NCBI GenBank assembly: GCA_041158225.1
Contig: JBEBBU010000037.1
Span: forward strand, 1-43,453
Reading direction: 5' to 3'
Length of the DNA stretch: 43,453 bases
Source: JBEBBU01 sp041158225
GTDB lineage: Bacteria; Pseudomonadota; Gammaproteobacteria; Methylococcales; Methylococcaceae
The notes beneath the pieces were generated by a model that searched no databases, had not been told where the DNA came from, and was given only the letters and a program-made list of their open reading frames with translations. A program made the translations under genes and the position numbers. Positions 26,069 through 35,313 of this stretch are shown here, piece after piece; positions within the stretch are counted from its first letter, which is position 1; every line of letters starts with the position of its first letter.

Positions 26069-26473
26069 TTATGCTATTTCCGCGGACTTGCGGACGGCCT
26101 GAAGAATGGCATGCCCTTTTCTGGTATCAAGATCCAGACTCATGGCACCCCTGGGCTTGGCGATTACATCATCCACTCCCAGCTTGCGTGCCAGCAGTGC
26201 CTGTGGTGAACCGGCCTGGGCAACCGAGGAAATGATGATGACCCTGGCGGAGGAAATAAGGCGCAGGCGTTTGAGGCACTCAAGACCGTCCATGCCAGCC
26301 ATTTCGATATCAAGCAGCACAATGTCAGGATTCTGCCGCCTGATGGCATCAAGTGCTTCTCGGCCATTGGTCGCTTCACCCACAACCTCCAGCGCCGGTT
26401 CAGTAGCCAGTATGCTCTTGATCAGGGTTCTCATTACAAATGAATCATCGACAACCAGAACCGTCTTCGCCAT
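26069..26473 (-). CDS. Stand-alone CheB-type receiver domain, first gene of cluster 2
   Basis: A 134-residue receiver with VVDDSFVMR, the acceptor Asp in LLDIEMAGMDG, IISSVA and AKPRGAM. It is closely related to the receiver at 20090 (both share SPQAL.ARKLG and end in a basic helix) and more distantly to the one at 11819. The DIEM..MDG and KP.GAMS patterns are CheB-like. It starts the leftward run of cluster 2 genes, back to back with the canonical cheY at 26711. Likely phosphorylated by the large CheA; output unknown. Confidence 0.93.
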   Translation of the reverse strand: MAKTVLVVDDSFVMRTLIKSILATEPALEVVGEATNGREALDAIRRQNPDIVLLDIEMAGMDGLECLKRLRLISSARVIIISSVAQAGSPQALLARKLGVDDVIAKPRGAMSLDLDTRKGHAILQAVRKSAEIA

Positions 26474-26522
26474 TTTTCAGTTTTCCACTACCCCGACAAA
26501 TTCTCTAACCTGAATCAGATCA

Positions 26523-26562
26523 GGTACCATCTCTAGATGCAGAACCACGGCTAGAGCCTACC
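26523..26562. promoter_or_regulatory. Inverted repeat in the divergent intergenic region
   Basis: CTCTAG (26531-26536) and CTAGAG (26551-26556) are perfect inverted arms 14 bases apart, flanked by GGTA (26523-26526) and TACC (26559-26562), also complementary. It lies between the two divergent chemotaxis transcripts, 50-90 bases upstream of the leftward gene. A regulator site or leader hairpin is possible. I saw no convincing promoter boxes for the leftward operon. Confidence 0.35.
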
Positions 26563-26646
26563 ATATCCCTTGCAACCCCGCGATAACATTCCGCCGAAAA
26601 GCAGTATTCCTCTTTATTTAAGTGGTTATACACCATGTCTTCAGTA

Positions 26647-26676
26647 GTGACTTGCCTGCTGGGGATGCAGTAGAAT
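26647..26676 (+). promoter_or_regulatory. Putative sigma70 promoter of cheY, with inverted repeat over the -10
   Basis: GTGACT (26647-26652, 4 of 6) and TAGAAT (26671-26676, 5 of 6) are 18 bases apart and would start transcription about 28 bases before the GTG start of cheY. A perfect inverted repeat, GGGGAT (26661-26666) and ATCCCC (26675-26680), straddles the -10 box and could be an operator. No sigma28 promoter consensus was found here. Confidence 0.45.
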
Positions 26677-26710
26677 CCCCCACAATATCCAAATTGTTGA
26701 GGTTGCAGCT

Positions 26711-27085
26711 GTGAATGAAAATATGCGCATACTTGTGGTTGATGATTTCCAGACCATGCGCCGGATTATCAAGAACCTTCTGAACCAGCTCGGTTTCAAC
26801 AATATCACCGAAGCGGAAAACGGCAAGCAGGCACTGGTGAAGTTGCAGGGCGGTGGATTCGACTTCCTCGTGACCGACTGGAACATGCCGGAAATGTCAG
26901 GCATTGAACTGGTCAAGGCCGTCAGGGAAGACCCCAATCTTTCTGAACTGCCGGTGCTTATGGTAACGGCCGAAGCCCGTCGTGAGCAGATCGTGGAGGC
27001 AGCGCAGCTGAAAGTGAACGGCTATGTGGTCAAGCCCTTTACGGCCGCCACGCTGCAGGAAAAACTCGACCGAATTTTCAAGTAG
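26711..27085 (+). CDS. cheY: CheY, flagellar-switch response regulator
   Basis: The 124-residue product starts at a GTG with GAGG 8 bases before it; an ATG four codons on has no such site. It is clearly the E. coli type: VVDDFQTMRRI, acceptor Asp56 in TDWNMPEMSG, LMVTAEA with the switch Thr, and VVKPFTAATLQEKL with the conserved Lys and the FliM-facing surface. Unlike the three other lone receivers in the window, it should bind the flagellar motor and be the substrate of CheZ. It is on the opposite strand from the chemotaxis clusters and is followed after 26 bases by an efflux operon with no terminator seen between them. Confidence 0.97.
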   Translation: MNENMRILVVDDFQTMRRIIKNLLNQLGFNNITEAENGKQALVKLQGGGFDFLVTDWNMPEMSGIELVKAVREDPNLSELPVLMVTAEARREQIVEAAQLKVNGYVVKPFTAATLQEKLDRIFK

Positions 27086-27111
27086 ATGCCGGAGGCAGGC
27101 GTTTTCAGGCC

Positions 27112-28557
27112 ATGAGATACTGGCAGCTGGTGCTAGTAGCTGGCCTGATAGCTGGTTGCGCTGTCAAGGGGCCGGATTTCAGCAAACCTGACCCTGATGT
27201 GCCAGCACACTGGAACAGCCAGGACAGTCAGGCCAGCCTTGATGCTGTCTCACTTCCAGAAATGGACTGGTGGAAGAAGTTTGGCGACCCCCAGCTGCCT
27301 GTCTGGATAGATCAGGCTCTCGACAGGAACAACAACATCCAGGCAGCCGTTGGCAGCGTCTACAAATCCAGAGCCATCCTGCAGCAGATCCAGATGAACT
27401 GGATCCCCACAGTGAACGCCGGCGCCGGGTTTACTGCCATGGAGCATCAGGATAATGCTACCACCGGTGCATCTCTGGGCTTCCCAGGCGCATTTACCAC
27501 TGGTTTCATCCCCAACTATTCGATCAATATCCTGCAGCAGCTGCGCAACCAGGAACAGGCCGAAGCCAATGTAGCCGCTACAACGGCAGCGCGTCATGCC
27601 ATACGACTGGCGATCATAGGTCAGGTAGCCGGCAGCTATCTGACCCTGCGCGAAGAGCAGTACCGCCTCTCCCTGCAAAAAGGGCTGGTCGAAACACTGG
27701 ATGCCATTGTCGCGAAGTATTCAGATGCCCACCGTGAGGGACTCATATCACTCTTCACCCTGCAGCAGTACACCATTGAACTGAATCGGGCTCGGGCAGA
27801 AATCCCCGTCATTGAGTACAACATCGTACGACTTGGCAATGTCATCCACGCCCTGCTCAATGAAAATCCTGGCACGCTACCGGACAGCATTCCATTCACC
27901 TCGCTGGAAAGCCACAGCATTATCAGTGGCAATATCCCGTCTGAAGTACTGAAAAACCGGCCTGACATCCTTCAGGCAGAAGAGACGCTGAGGCAGGCCA
28001 ACGCCAACATTGGCGTCAATACCTCTTTCTTTTTCCCCACGATCAAGCTGACGACGCCGTTTGGCCTGAGCTCCTCATCGCTTGGCAACATCCTGAGCCA
28101 GGGAAAAAGCTACTGGGAATATCAGGGCGGCGTAGGGATGCCCATTATCAACCTCGGTGCTTTTGGCGCCATCAAGGCCGCCAAGGGGCAATACTACACT
28201 GATTACTACAACTATCTGGAAACCGTGAGGAATGCCTTTGCTGCGGTTGACAGCGCACTGGCTTCACACCAGAAATATTCGGAAAGCCTGGATAAGCTGG
28301 ATACTTTTTATGACATCACGCAGAAACGCTATGACAACCAGTCCATACGCTACCGCGAGGGCCTGGTGAGCTTCCCGGATGTACTGGCACAGCGTTATGC
28401 CCTCTATCAGGCAGCCATACTCCAGGCCCAGGCCAAACTCAGTCAGCTGCTCAGTATCGTGAGGCTCTACCAGGATATGGGAGGTGGTTACCGCTACCGG
28501 GATCAGGATGCACCGCATGATCTCGGCGATGGACACCGCTTTGGAGATCTGTTCTAG
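27112..28557 (+). CDS. RND efflux outer-membrane factor lipoprotein (OprM/NodT family)
   Basis: The 481-residue protein has a lipoprotein signal ending LIAGC (Cys16), followed by the typical start of this family, GPDFSKPDPDVPAHW, and WWKKFGDPQL. Two repeats of long helical hairpins with strand pairs, as in TolC-like trimers, are implied by the motif NRPDILQAEETLRQANANIG near residue 285 and the related internal pattern. It would form the outer-membrane exit duct for the RND pump encoded next. The gap to the downstream gene is 15 bases, so this is an operon. Confidence 0.93.
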   Translation: MRYWQLVLVAGLIAGCAVKGPDFSKPDPDVPAHWNSQDSQASLDAVSLPEMDWWKKFGDPQLPVWIDQALDRNNNIQAAVGSVYKSRAILQQIQMNWIPTVNAGAGFTAMEHQDNATTGASLGFPGAFTTGFIPNYSINILQQLRNQEQAEANVAATTAARHAIRLAIIGQVAGSYLTLREEQYRLSLQKGLVETLDAIVAKYSDAHREGLISLFTLQQYTIELNRARAEIPVIEYNIVRLGNVIHALLNENPGTLPDSIPFTSLESHSIISGNIPSEVLKNRPDILQAEETLRQANANIGVNTSFFFPTIKLTTPFGLSSSSLGNILSQGKSYWEYQGGVGMPIINLGAFGAIKAAKGQYYTDYYNYLETVRNAFAAVDSALASHQKYSESLDKLDTFYDITQKRYDNQSIRYREGLVSFPDVLAQRYALYQAAILQAQAKLSQLLSIVRLYQDMGGGYRYRDQDAPHDLGDGHRFGDLF

Positions 28558-28572
28558 CAGGACGCAGAAAAT

Positions 28573-29703
28573 ATGAGACTATCCCTTACCACTCTCCCTT
28601 TCCTGCTGCTGATGGCGCTACTGAGTGCCTGCAGTGAGGACAAGCCTGCCCCGGAAGCGCTGCAGCATGTCAATATCCTCGAAACTCACGCCCGGGATAT
28701 CGAGTATGTTTTCGAGTACCCCGGCGTCGTACAGGGTGTCGTGGACTACCCCGTCATTCCACGTATCAGCGGCGCCATTTTCAGGCAGCTGTACCGGGAA
28801 GGCACTGCTGTCAGTAAAAACCAGCCGCTCTACGAGATTGACCGCCGCCCCTATGAGTTCGCCCTGATCGATGCGGAAGGTCAGCTGGAAAAACAGAAGG
28901 CAGCTGCAGAAAACTACCGCATCATCTATGAGCGCTACCAGCGCCTGAAAAAGGATGATGTGGTGTCCGAACAGGATATCAATACGGCGCTGATCAACTA
29001 TCGCGCCGCCACTGGTGACCTGATGACAGCTGAGGCCACTGTCAGGAATGCCCGCCTTAACCTTGAGTACTGCACGGTAAGGGCACCGGCGTCCGGTGTC
29101 ATTTCAGAACGCATGATCTCTGAAGGCATGATGGTAACCGCCTTTCAGACCCGGCTCAATGTGATCAACTCTCAGGACAGCATGTATGTGGCCATGGCCA
29201 TGCCGGAGCTTGACCGTCTGAATATCGAAAACGGGGCCCTTGACCAGATCTACAGCGTACCGGAAAACTACCGTTTCCGCGTTGACCTGACCCTGGCCGA
29301 CGGGACACGGCTGGATGATGTAGGACATATTGAGTTCAGGGATATACGGGTATCATTCTCGGATGGTGTATGGCAGTTACGTGCCAGCGTGGACAACCGC
29401 AAACTGCAACGCAACAAACTGCTGCCCGGCCAGTTTGTGCATGTGTTTCTGCGTGACCTTCTGGTAAAACAGACCTATGCACTCCCTCAGGAAGCCATTT
29501 TCCGTGATCAGGAATCCTCCTTTGTCTTCGTTCTGGAAGGCGACAAGGTGAAAAAACTGCGCATCAAGGCCGGCAAGTACCTGATGGATGGCACCCAACT
29601 GGTGGATTCAGGTCTCACGGATGGCCTCAGGGTCATCACCAATGGAGGCGTCCGTATTGCCGAGGGCCAGAGCGTTCTGGTCGACGAAACGGCACAGCAG
29701 TAG
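28573..29703 (+). CDS. RND efflux membrane-fusion (periplasmic adaptor) lipoprotein
   Basis: A 376-residue HlyD/AcrA-type adaptor. The signal ends LLSACSED, so it should be lipid-anchored to the inner membrane. The biotinyl-lipoyl halves are seen in VIPRISGAIFRQLYREGTAV (about residues 60-80) and CTVRAPASGVISERMISEG (about 165-185), separated by a coiled-coil hairpin of ~75 residues. Beta-barrel and membrane-proximal domains follow (LLPGQFVHVFL, ALPQEAIF). It would connect the transporter with the outer-membrane duct. AGGA lies just before the start. Confidence 0.95.
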   Translation: MRLSLTTLPFLLLMALLSACSEDKPAPEALQHVNILETHARDIEYVFEYPGVVQGVVDYPVIPRISGAIFRQLYREGTAVSKNQPLYEIDRRPYEFALIDAEGQLEKQKAAAENYRIIYERYQRLKKDDVVSEQDINTALINYRAATGDLMTAEATVRNARLNLEYCTVRAPASGVISERMISEGMMVTAFQTRLNVINSQDSMYVAMAMPELDRLNIENGALDQIYSVPENYRFRVDLTLADGTRLDDVGHIEFRDIRVSFSDGVWQLRASVDNRKLQRNKLLPGQFVHVFLRDLLVKQTYALPQEAIFRDQESSFVFVLEGDKVKKLRIKAGKYLMDGTQLVDSGLTDGLRVITNGGVRIAEGQSVLVDETAQQ

Positions 29704-29720
29704 CATCAGGAACCCGCAAC

Positions 29721-32700
29721 ATGTTTTCGGAAAAGTTTATTTCCCGGCCAGTGCTTTCCATCGTATGCTCGATCATCATCGTCATCGGTGGTGTCATGGC
29801 TGCACTCTATGCCCCGATTGACCAGTATCCGCTGATCATTCCACCAGTGCTGAATGTGAACGCCAGCTTTCCCGGTGCCAGTTCTGAAGCTATCGCCAAT
29901 TCGGTGGCTGCGCCCATCGAGGATCAGATCGCAGGTACCGAGGGCATGATTTACATGCAGTCGGCCAGCCAGAATGGCAGCAATAGTGTCTCGCTCAATG
30001 TCTACTTTGAGGTAGGCACCAGTCTGGGTATTGTGGAGGCGGACACACTGAACCGCTCCCTCACCGCATCCAATGCCTATATTCCCGAACAGGCACGCTC
30101 CCTTGGCGTCCGCATCCGTAAAATGATTCCCGACCTTTTCCAGGTCATCCCTTTCTACTCGGATACCGGATCTCCCGATCCACTCTATATCGCCAACTAT
30201 CTGCAACGCTATATCTACCCGGTGATCGAGCAGATTCCCGGGGTTGGCTTCGTCAATATACTCGGCCAGCGTTCCTATGCGGTCCGTATCAATGTCGATC
30301 CCAAAAAGCTGGCTTTTTACAAGATCGGCATCCCTGAAATCATCGATAAAGTCAGAGACCAGAGCAACCAGTATGCGGTGGGCCAGAATGCCATGCCTCC
30401 CACCTACGGCCCTGAAAAATCCAACTTCCTGATTACCACCACAGGTTATTTCACTGAGGTCAGTCAGTTCGAAAATATCGTACTGAGAGCCAATCTTGAT
30501 GGAAAGGATGAGGTCCCGCTGGGCAACCCTGATCAGGCCATGCCATCAAGTTTCAACCTTGCTGGTAACGCCCAGATCGTCAAGCTGAAAGATGTCGCCC
30601 AGGTCACGCTGGACGCCAACAATTACAACAACTATTTCTATGTGCACCAGCGCAATGAAAAGACAGGGGAAATCGAGAAGTTTGAAGCTGTCTCGCTCCA
30701 GCTGTACCTTGTACCCGGCGCCAACCAGCTGAAAACCAAGGCGGCGGTGGCAGAAGCCATGGCCAGAATCGACAAATTCCTGCCCAAGGGCATGAAGTAT
30801 CTCTACCATTACGACTCGTCCATTTTCGTCTATCAGGCCATCCAGGGCGTAGTGACCACGCTGCTGATTGCGTTTGTCCTGGTATTCGCAGTGGTCTACC
30901 TGTTCATACAGAACCTGCGCGGCACCATCATCCCCATTCTTGCCATTCCTGTTGCCGTCATTGGCGCCTTTGCCGGCATTTATGTCAGCGGCTTCAACAT
31001 CAATACCCTGTCCCTGTTCGGACTGGTACTGGCCATCGGCATCGTGGTCGACGATGCCATCGTGGTACTGGAAAATGTCGAACGCATTATGGCGACCTAC
31101 AAGCTGAATTCTCTGGATGCCACGATCAAGGCCATGCGTGAGGTTTCCGCACCAGTCATCGCCATTGTGCTGGTGCTGAACGCAGTGTTTGTGCCGGTCG
31201 CTTTTCTCAGTGGCTTCAGCGGCATCATGATGCAGCAGTTTGCAGTGACCATTGCCATCTCCGTGGTCATTTCCGGGTTCGTGGCGCTTACCCTTACCCC
31301 TACCCTGTGTGTCATCTTCCTGAAAAACGTATCGCATGACGAACACGCCACCAAAGGCATGTTTTTCCGTTACTTTGATGCAGGCTTTGCCAGGCTGCAG
31401 GGCTGGTACATGGCAGCAGTGATCTGGATCATTGACCATGCAAAAGTTTCATTGTCCGTATGGGCTACGGTCTTCGGACTGACCATCATCATGTTCATGA
31501 AAATCCCGGTTTCGCTGATTCCACTGGAAGACATGGGTTACTTCTATGATGTCGTGCATGTCAACCCGGGTGGCGCGCTGAAGTACAGTGTCGATGAGAC
31601 CAACAAGATTGCCGAAAAAATGATGGAGCGGATCCCCTACCTGAAAAGGGCGGTGGTGATGGGCTCCACCGACATCATCGACAACGGCACCGCCAAGACC
31701 AATACCTCGACCATCATGGGTGTACTCAACGCCGAAGATGACCGTGATATGGTGAAACAGACTATTGATACCGCCATTGAAGAAACTTCACGCATCAACC
31801 TTGAGAACAAGAATATCAATGGTTATGCCTTCAACCAGCCGCCTATCCGCGGCCTGAGCCCGTCAGGCGGGGTGACGTTTTACCTGCAGGCCACACAGCC
31901 CATGTCCGTGAATGACATCCACGATGACTCGGTGAAACTGGTCAACTATCTGGAAGCCCACTATCCCTCCATTATCAAACGGGCAGCCCAGTTTTACGAG
32001 ATCAATACGCCTGAACTGCGTGTCGATGTCGATCCGGAAAAAGCCTATTACTACAATGTGGATTTCAAGAGCGCCTATAACTCCCTGCAAGGCGTTTTCG
32101 GGCTCTATTACATCAATTTCTTTACCAAGTGGTCGGACCTGTTCTGGGTGGAAATCACTGGCCAGTACGATTACCGCAAAAACCCTGAACTGCTCAACAC
32201 GGTCTACATCAAGAATAGCAAGGGTGAAATGGTACCGGCCGGCAACATCATGAAACTGACAGAAACGACCGGTGCTGAGGTGGTCACGCGCCTGAACGAT
32301 TTTCTGGCCAGCCAGATCGTGGTGGATCCCGACAGTGACCACGGCCATACCTCGGGCGAAATCATGGATATCATTGAGGAAGTCGTGCCACAGGTACTGG
32401 GCAACCGCTATGATGTGAAATGGTTCGGACTGGCCTACCAGCAGAAAATTGCCGGCAACCAGTCGACCATCGCCCTGTCTCTGGGGCTTATCATGGTATT
32501 CCTGATTCTGGCCGCCCTGTTCGAGATGTGGGTACTGCCTGTTGCCATTGTCATGGCCCTGCCCTTCGCCCTGTTCGGGGCGGCAGCCGTGCTGCTGGTA
32601 TTCCAGAAACCCAATGACATCTATTTTCAGGTCAGTCTGCTGACCCTCATCGGGCTTTCGGCAAAGAATGCCATCCTCATTGTCGAATTCGCCATTGAGT

Positions 32701-32966
32701 CAGTCGAGCGCGATGGCATGTCGGTACGGGATGCGGCCATTCATGCAGCATCCCTGCGCTTCCGGCCGATTGTCATGACCTCGATTGCCTTCATCCTTGG
32801 CGCCGTGCCACTGGTGACTGCAGCCGGGGCTGGTGCGCATGCCCAGAACTCTGTGGGAGCCGGCATCATCGGGGGCATGCTCGGCTCCACCTGTGTTGCG
32901 GTACTGTTCGTGCCCATGTTCTTTGTGATCATGATGGGCCTGGCCCACAAAGAGCATCATGCCTGA
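29721..32966 (+). CDS. RND multidrug transporter, HAE1 (AcrB-like) type
   Basis: The 1081-residue inner-membrane pump has the usual layout of a first membrane helix, a large periplasmic loop, six helices, a second loop and the last helices. The proton-relay residues are present: the Asp pair in AIGIVVDDAIVVLENVERIM (TM4) and Lys in GLSAKNAILIVEFAIE (TM10). APIDQYP and the porter-domain pattern near the start are those of HAE1 drug pumps, not of metal exporters. The substrate cannot be read from the sequence. No local regulator gene (TetR, MarR or LysR type) is seen beside the operon. The gene ends 19 bases from the convergent hypF. Confidence 0.96.
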   Translation: MFSEKFISRPVLSIVCSIIIVIGGVMAALYAPIDQYPLIIPPVLNVNASFPGASSEAIANSVAAPIEDQIAGTEGMIYMQSASQNGSNSVSLNVYFEVGTSLGIVEADTLNRSLTASNAYIPEQARSLGVRIRKMIPDLFQVIPFYSDTGSPDPLYIANYLQRYIYPVIEQIPGVGFVNILGQRSYAVRINVDPKKLAFYKIGIPEIIDKVRDQSNQYAVGQNAMPPTYGPEKSNFLITTTGYFTEVSQFENIVLRANLDGKDEVPLGNPDQAMPSSFNLAGNAQIVKLKDVAQVTLDANNYNNYFYVHQRNEKTGEIEKFEAVSLQLYLVPGANQLKTKAAVAEAMARIDKFLPKGMKYLYHYDSSIFVYQAIQGVVTTLLIAFVLVFAVVYLFIQNLRGTIIPILAIPVAVIGAFAGIYVSGFNINTLSLFGLVLAIGIVVDDAIVVLENVERIMATYKLNSLDATIKAMREVSAPVIAIVLVLNAVFVPVAFLSGFSGIMMQQFAVTIAISVVISGFVALTLTPTLCVIFLKNVSHDEHATKGMFFRYFDAGFARLQGWYMAAVIWIIDHAKVSLSVWATVFGLTIIMFMKIPVSLIPLEDMGYFYDVVHVNPGGALKYSVDETNKIAEKMMERIPYLKRAVVMGSTDIIDNGTAKTNTSTIMGVLNAEDDRDMVKQTIDTAIEETSRINLENKNINGYAFNQPPIRGLSPSGGVTFYLQATQPMSVNDIHDDSVKLVNYLEAHYPSIIKRAAQFYEINTPELRVDVDPEKAYYYNVDFKSAYNSLQGVFGLYYINFFTKWSDLFWVEITGQYDYRKNPELLNTVYIKNSKGEMVPAGNIMKLTETTGAEVVTRLNDFLASQIVVDPDSDHGHTSGEIMDIIEEVVPQVLGNRYDVKWFGLAYQQKIAGNQSTIALSLGLIMVFLILAALFEMWVLPVAIVMALPFALFGAAAVLLVFQKPNDIYFQVSLLTLIGLSAKNAILIVEFAIESVERDGMSVRDAAIHAASLRFRPIVMTSIAFILGAVPLVTAAGAGAHAQNSVGAGIIGGMLGSTCVAVLFVPMFFVIMMGLAHKEHHA

Positions 32967-32976
32967 TGGATGAAAA

Positions 32977-33002
32977 GGAGGGATGTCATCCAGACTCCCT
33001 CC
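32977..33002 (-). terminator. Possible terminator at the end of hypF
   Basis: GGAGGGA (32977-32983) and TCCCTCC (32996-33002) are perfect inverted arms with a 12-base loop that holds the hypF stop codon. Read leftward, the hairpin is followed by TTTTC, a short U tract. It may also slow readthrough from the RND gene, although no T tract follows on that side. Confidence 0.4.
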
Positions 33003-35313
33003 CTGAATAAAGGCTCTCGATCAGCTGGCCATAGCTGATCGAGGCATCATTGACGGGCAGCTTTTCAGGCATAAGCAGCGTAAAACCTGCACGCGCCAGC
33101 CTGTCCGCGGCCATCTCCACCAGACAGCGGTTCTGAAAAACGCCGCCTGCGAAACCAACCGTTATCACCCCATGCTGCTCTCGGGCCGCCAGCGCCATAC
33201 TTTCCACCAGCATGGCAAGACTGGCATGAAAATCCAGCGCCCGTTGTGCGCGAGAACACCTCTCATCCAGCAGCCAGAAGACCAGTGGACGCCAGTCAGC
33301 TTCCCATAGCTCCCCGTTCCACTGCAGAGGCAATGATGGACTTGCGCCATGATCCAGCGCGCCCTGACAGAGAGCTTCCAGTTGCATGGCCGCCTGACCT
33401 TCATAGCTCTGGCACCCATCTATCCCCAACAGCGCCGCAGCGCCATCAAACAGGCGGCCAACAGAAGAAGTCAGCGGACTGTTGACAGCGTTCTGCCACG
33501 CCCAGACCGCCAGGTCCATGTCAGCCATCTTGAATGGCGCCGGACTGGCGGTATCCAGACACATCGATAGCGCGCAGCGCCAGCTTTCCCTGACGGCCCG
33601 TTCGCCTCCAATCAGTCGCAATGGCCTTAAACTGGCAAAGCGCAGCCAGTTTCCTGGCCTGCCCAGCAGGGCCTCACCTCCCCACAGGGCACCATCCTCA
33701 CCGTAACCCGTACCATCCCAGGTCAGCACAAGGATGGACTGCTCACATTGAAACTCCCCGTACACCGCCGCTGCGTGTGCATGATGATGCAGGACTGTCG
33801 TGACCGGCAGACCTGACTGCAATGCCCAGCGCCTGCTCAGATAGGCAGGATGGGCATCACAGACCAGTCGCCCCGGTCTGACACCATGCAGATCACAGAA
33901 ATCGCTGATCCGCTGTCCAAATGCAGTTTCACTACGCAGAGATCCCAGATCGCCCTGATGCGGAGACATCACCAGTCGATTGCCCCATGCCAGCGTCAGT
34001 GTATTCTTGAGGTCAGCACCTATCGCCAGCACTGGCTCATCCAGGGTATACGGCAATGAAAAACTCATGGGCGCGATACCGCGCCCCATACGGATGGGAC
34101 GCCAGCGTCCGTGTACCCTCTGGCAGACGGAATCCTCGGCTGGGCGTGTTATCGGCCGGTCATGGTGCAGGATCGCGTCTGCCACCCCCTCCAGATGATC
34201 TTCAGCATCCAGGTTATCAGTCAGAACAGGGTCACCACTCCGATTGGCTGACGTCACCACCATAGGCGCTGCAAAATCTCCGCTGATCAGTGCATGCAGG
34301 GGGCTGTAGGGCAGCATGACCCCCATATGCCTCAGCCCAGGGGCAAGCGAAGGCAAAAAACCGGATTCCGGACGCAACGGTAACAGTACAATCGGACGTT
34401 GCGGAGACCGCAGCAGCGCCAGAGCATCATGCTCCAGTACCACAAGAGGCTGCAGCATGGCATATAGCTCATCTTCCTGCACAACGGGCAGCAATAGCGC
34501 AAACGGCCGATGCGGCCTGCGTTTACGGAGCCGTAGCCTGGCCACAGCGGCTTCTGACTGCGCGTCACACATCAGGTGATAGCCGCCCACCCCCTTGACC
34601 GCAAGTATGCCTCCCTCACGCAGAATCCGGATCCCGGCGGCCAGAGCTGCGTCATTGCTGCCAATCTGCTGTCCGGAAGCCATATGCAGGCACAGTGACG
34701 GACCACAGTCAGGGCAGCACTGTGCCTGAGCGTGAAAGCGGCGGTCGGATGGCGCATGATATTCCGCAGCACATGCCGCACACATGGAAAAACCTGCCAT
34801 GGCGGAATGCTGACGGTCATAAGGCATACGCTCAATCAGGGTATAGCGTGGACCACACTGGGCACAGTGGGTAAAGGGATAACGGTAGCGCCTGGAGGAT
34901 GGATCGAGCAGTTCATGCCAGCAGTCAGCGCATGGCGGCACATCCACAGGCAGGCATACAGCCTCACCACCCTGGTCGGGCAGGCTGCCCTGAATGGAAA
35001 AATCCTGATAACCCTCCGGCGGCAGGATCTGGCATTCCAGCTGATCCAGTCTGGCATGAAGCGGCAGATTGCGTGGCAGAGTGTCGAGAAATGCCCCCAG
35101 ATGTACGATAGCTCCCTCCACGTGCATCATAACCGCCCCGCCCTGATTACGGACCCACCCGGTCAGCTGCCATGTCTGCGCCAGCGTGTACACATAAGGG
35201 CGAAAACCCACACCCTGCACACATCCGCTGATATGGATGCGCCTGGCGGAGCGCTCTGTCTCAACGGGTGGCACGGATGCCGGCGTCCCAGGCAATACGG
35301 CAGGCCCCTTCAT
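32986..35313 (-). CDS. hypF: HypF carbamoyltransferase for hydrogenase maturation
   Basis: HypF makes the carbamoyl group that HypE turns into the cyanide ligands of the [NiFe] site. In order: an acylphosphatase domain with HISGCVQGVGFRPYVYTLA (about residues 25-110), two zinc-finger pairs with CADC, CAQC, CAAC and CPDC (about 125-200), a YrdC-like domain (about 215-400) and a Kae1/TobZ-like carbamoyltransferase domain with VLHHHAHAAAVYGEF (about 530) and GFAGGVFQNR near the end. The ATG at 35313 gives 775 residues and overlaps hypD by 53 bases. A GTG at 35274 would overlap by only 14 and give 762. A still longer frame to 35502 is rejected as it lies inside hypD. Confidence 0.95.
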   Translation of the reverse strand: MKGPAVLPGTPASVPPVETERSARRIHISGCVQGVGFRPYVYTLAQTWQLTGWVRNQGGAVMMHVEGAIVHLGAFLDTLPRNLPLHARLDQLECQILPPEGYQDFSIQGSLPDQGGEAVCLPVDVPPCADCWHELLDPSSRRYRYPFTHCAQCGPRYTLIERMPYDRQHSAMAGFSMCAACAAEYHAPSDRRFHAQAQCCPDCGPSLCLHMASGQQIGSNDAALAAGIRILREGGILAVKGVGGYHLMCDAQSEAAVARLRLRKRRPHRPFALLLPVVQEDELYAMLQPLVVLEHDALALLRSPQRPIVLLPLRPESGFLPSLAPGLRHMGVMLPYSPLHALISGDFAAPMVVTSANRSGDPVLTDNLDAEDHLEGVADAILHHDRPITRPAEDSVCQRVHGRWRPIRMGRGIAPMSFSLPYTLDEPVLAIGADLKNTLTLAWGNRLVMSPHQGDLGSLRSETAFGQRISDFCDLHGVRPGRLVCDAHPAYLSRRWALQSGLPVTTVLHHHAHAAAVYGEFQCEQSILVLTWDGTGYGEDGALWGGEALLGRPGNWLRFASLRPLRLIGGERAVRESWRCALSMCLDTASPAPFKMADMDLAVWAWQNAVNSPLTSSVGRLFDGAAALLGIDGCQSYEGQAAMQLEALCQGALDHGASPSLPLQWNGELWEADWRPLVFWLLDERCSRAQRALDFHASLAMLVESMALAAREQHGVITVGFAGGVFQNRCLVEMAADRLARAGFTLLMPEKLPVNDASISYGQLIESLYSGRESG

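Noticed and set aside
26592..26599. GCCGAAAA as a sigma28 -10 box
   Set aside because: No TAAAGTTT-like -35 box lies 11 bases upstream, and it is far from the cheY start.
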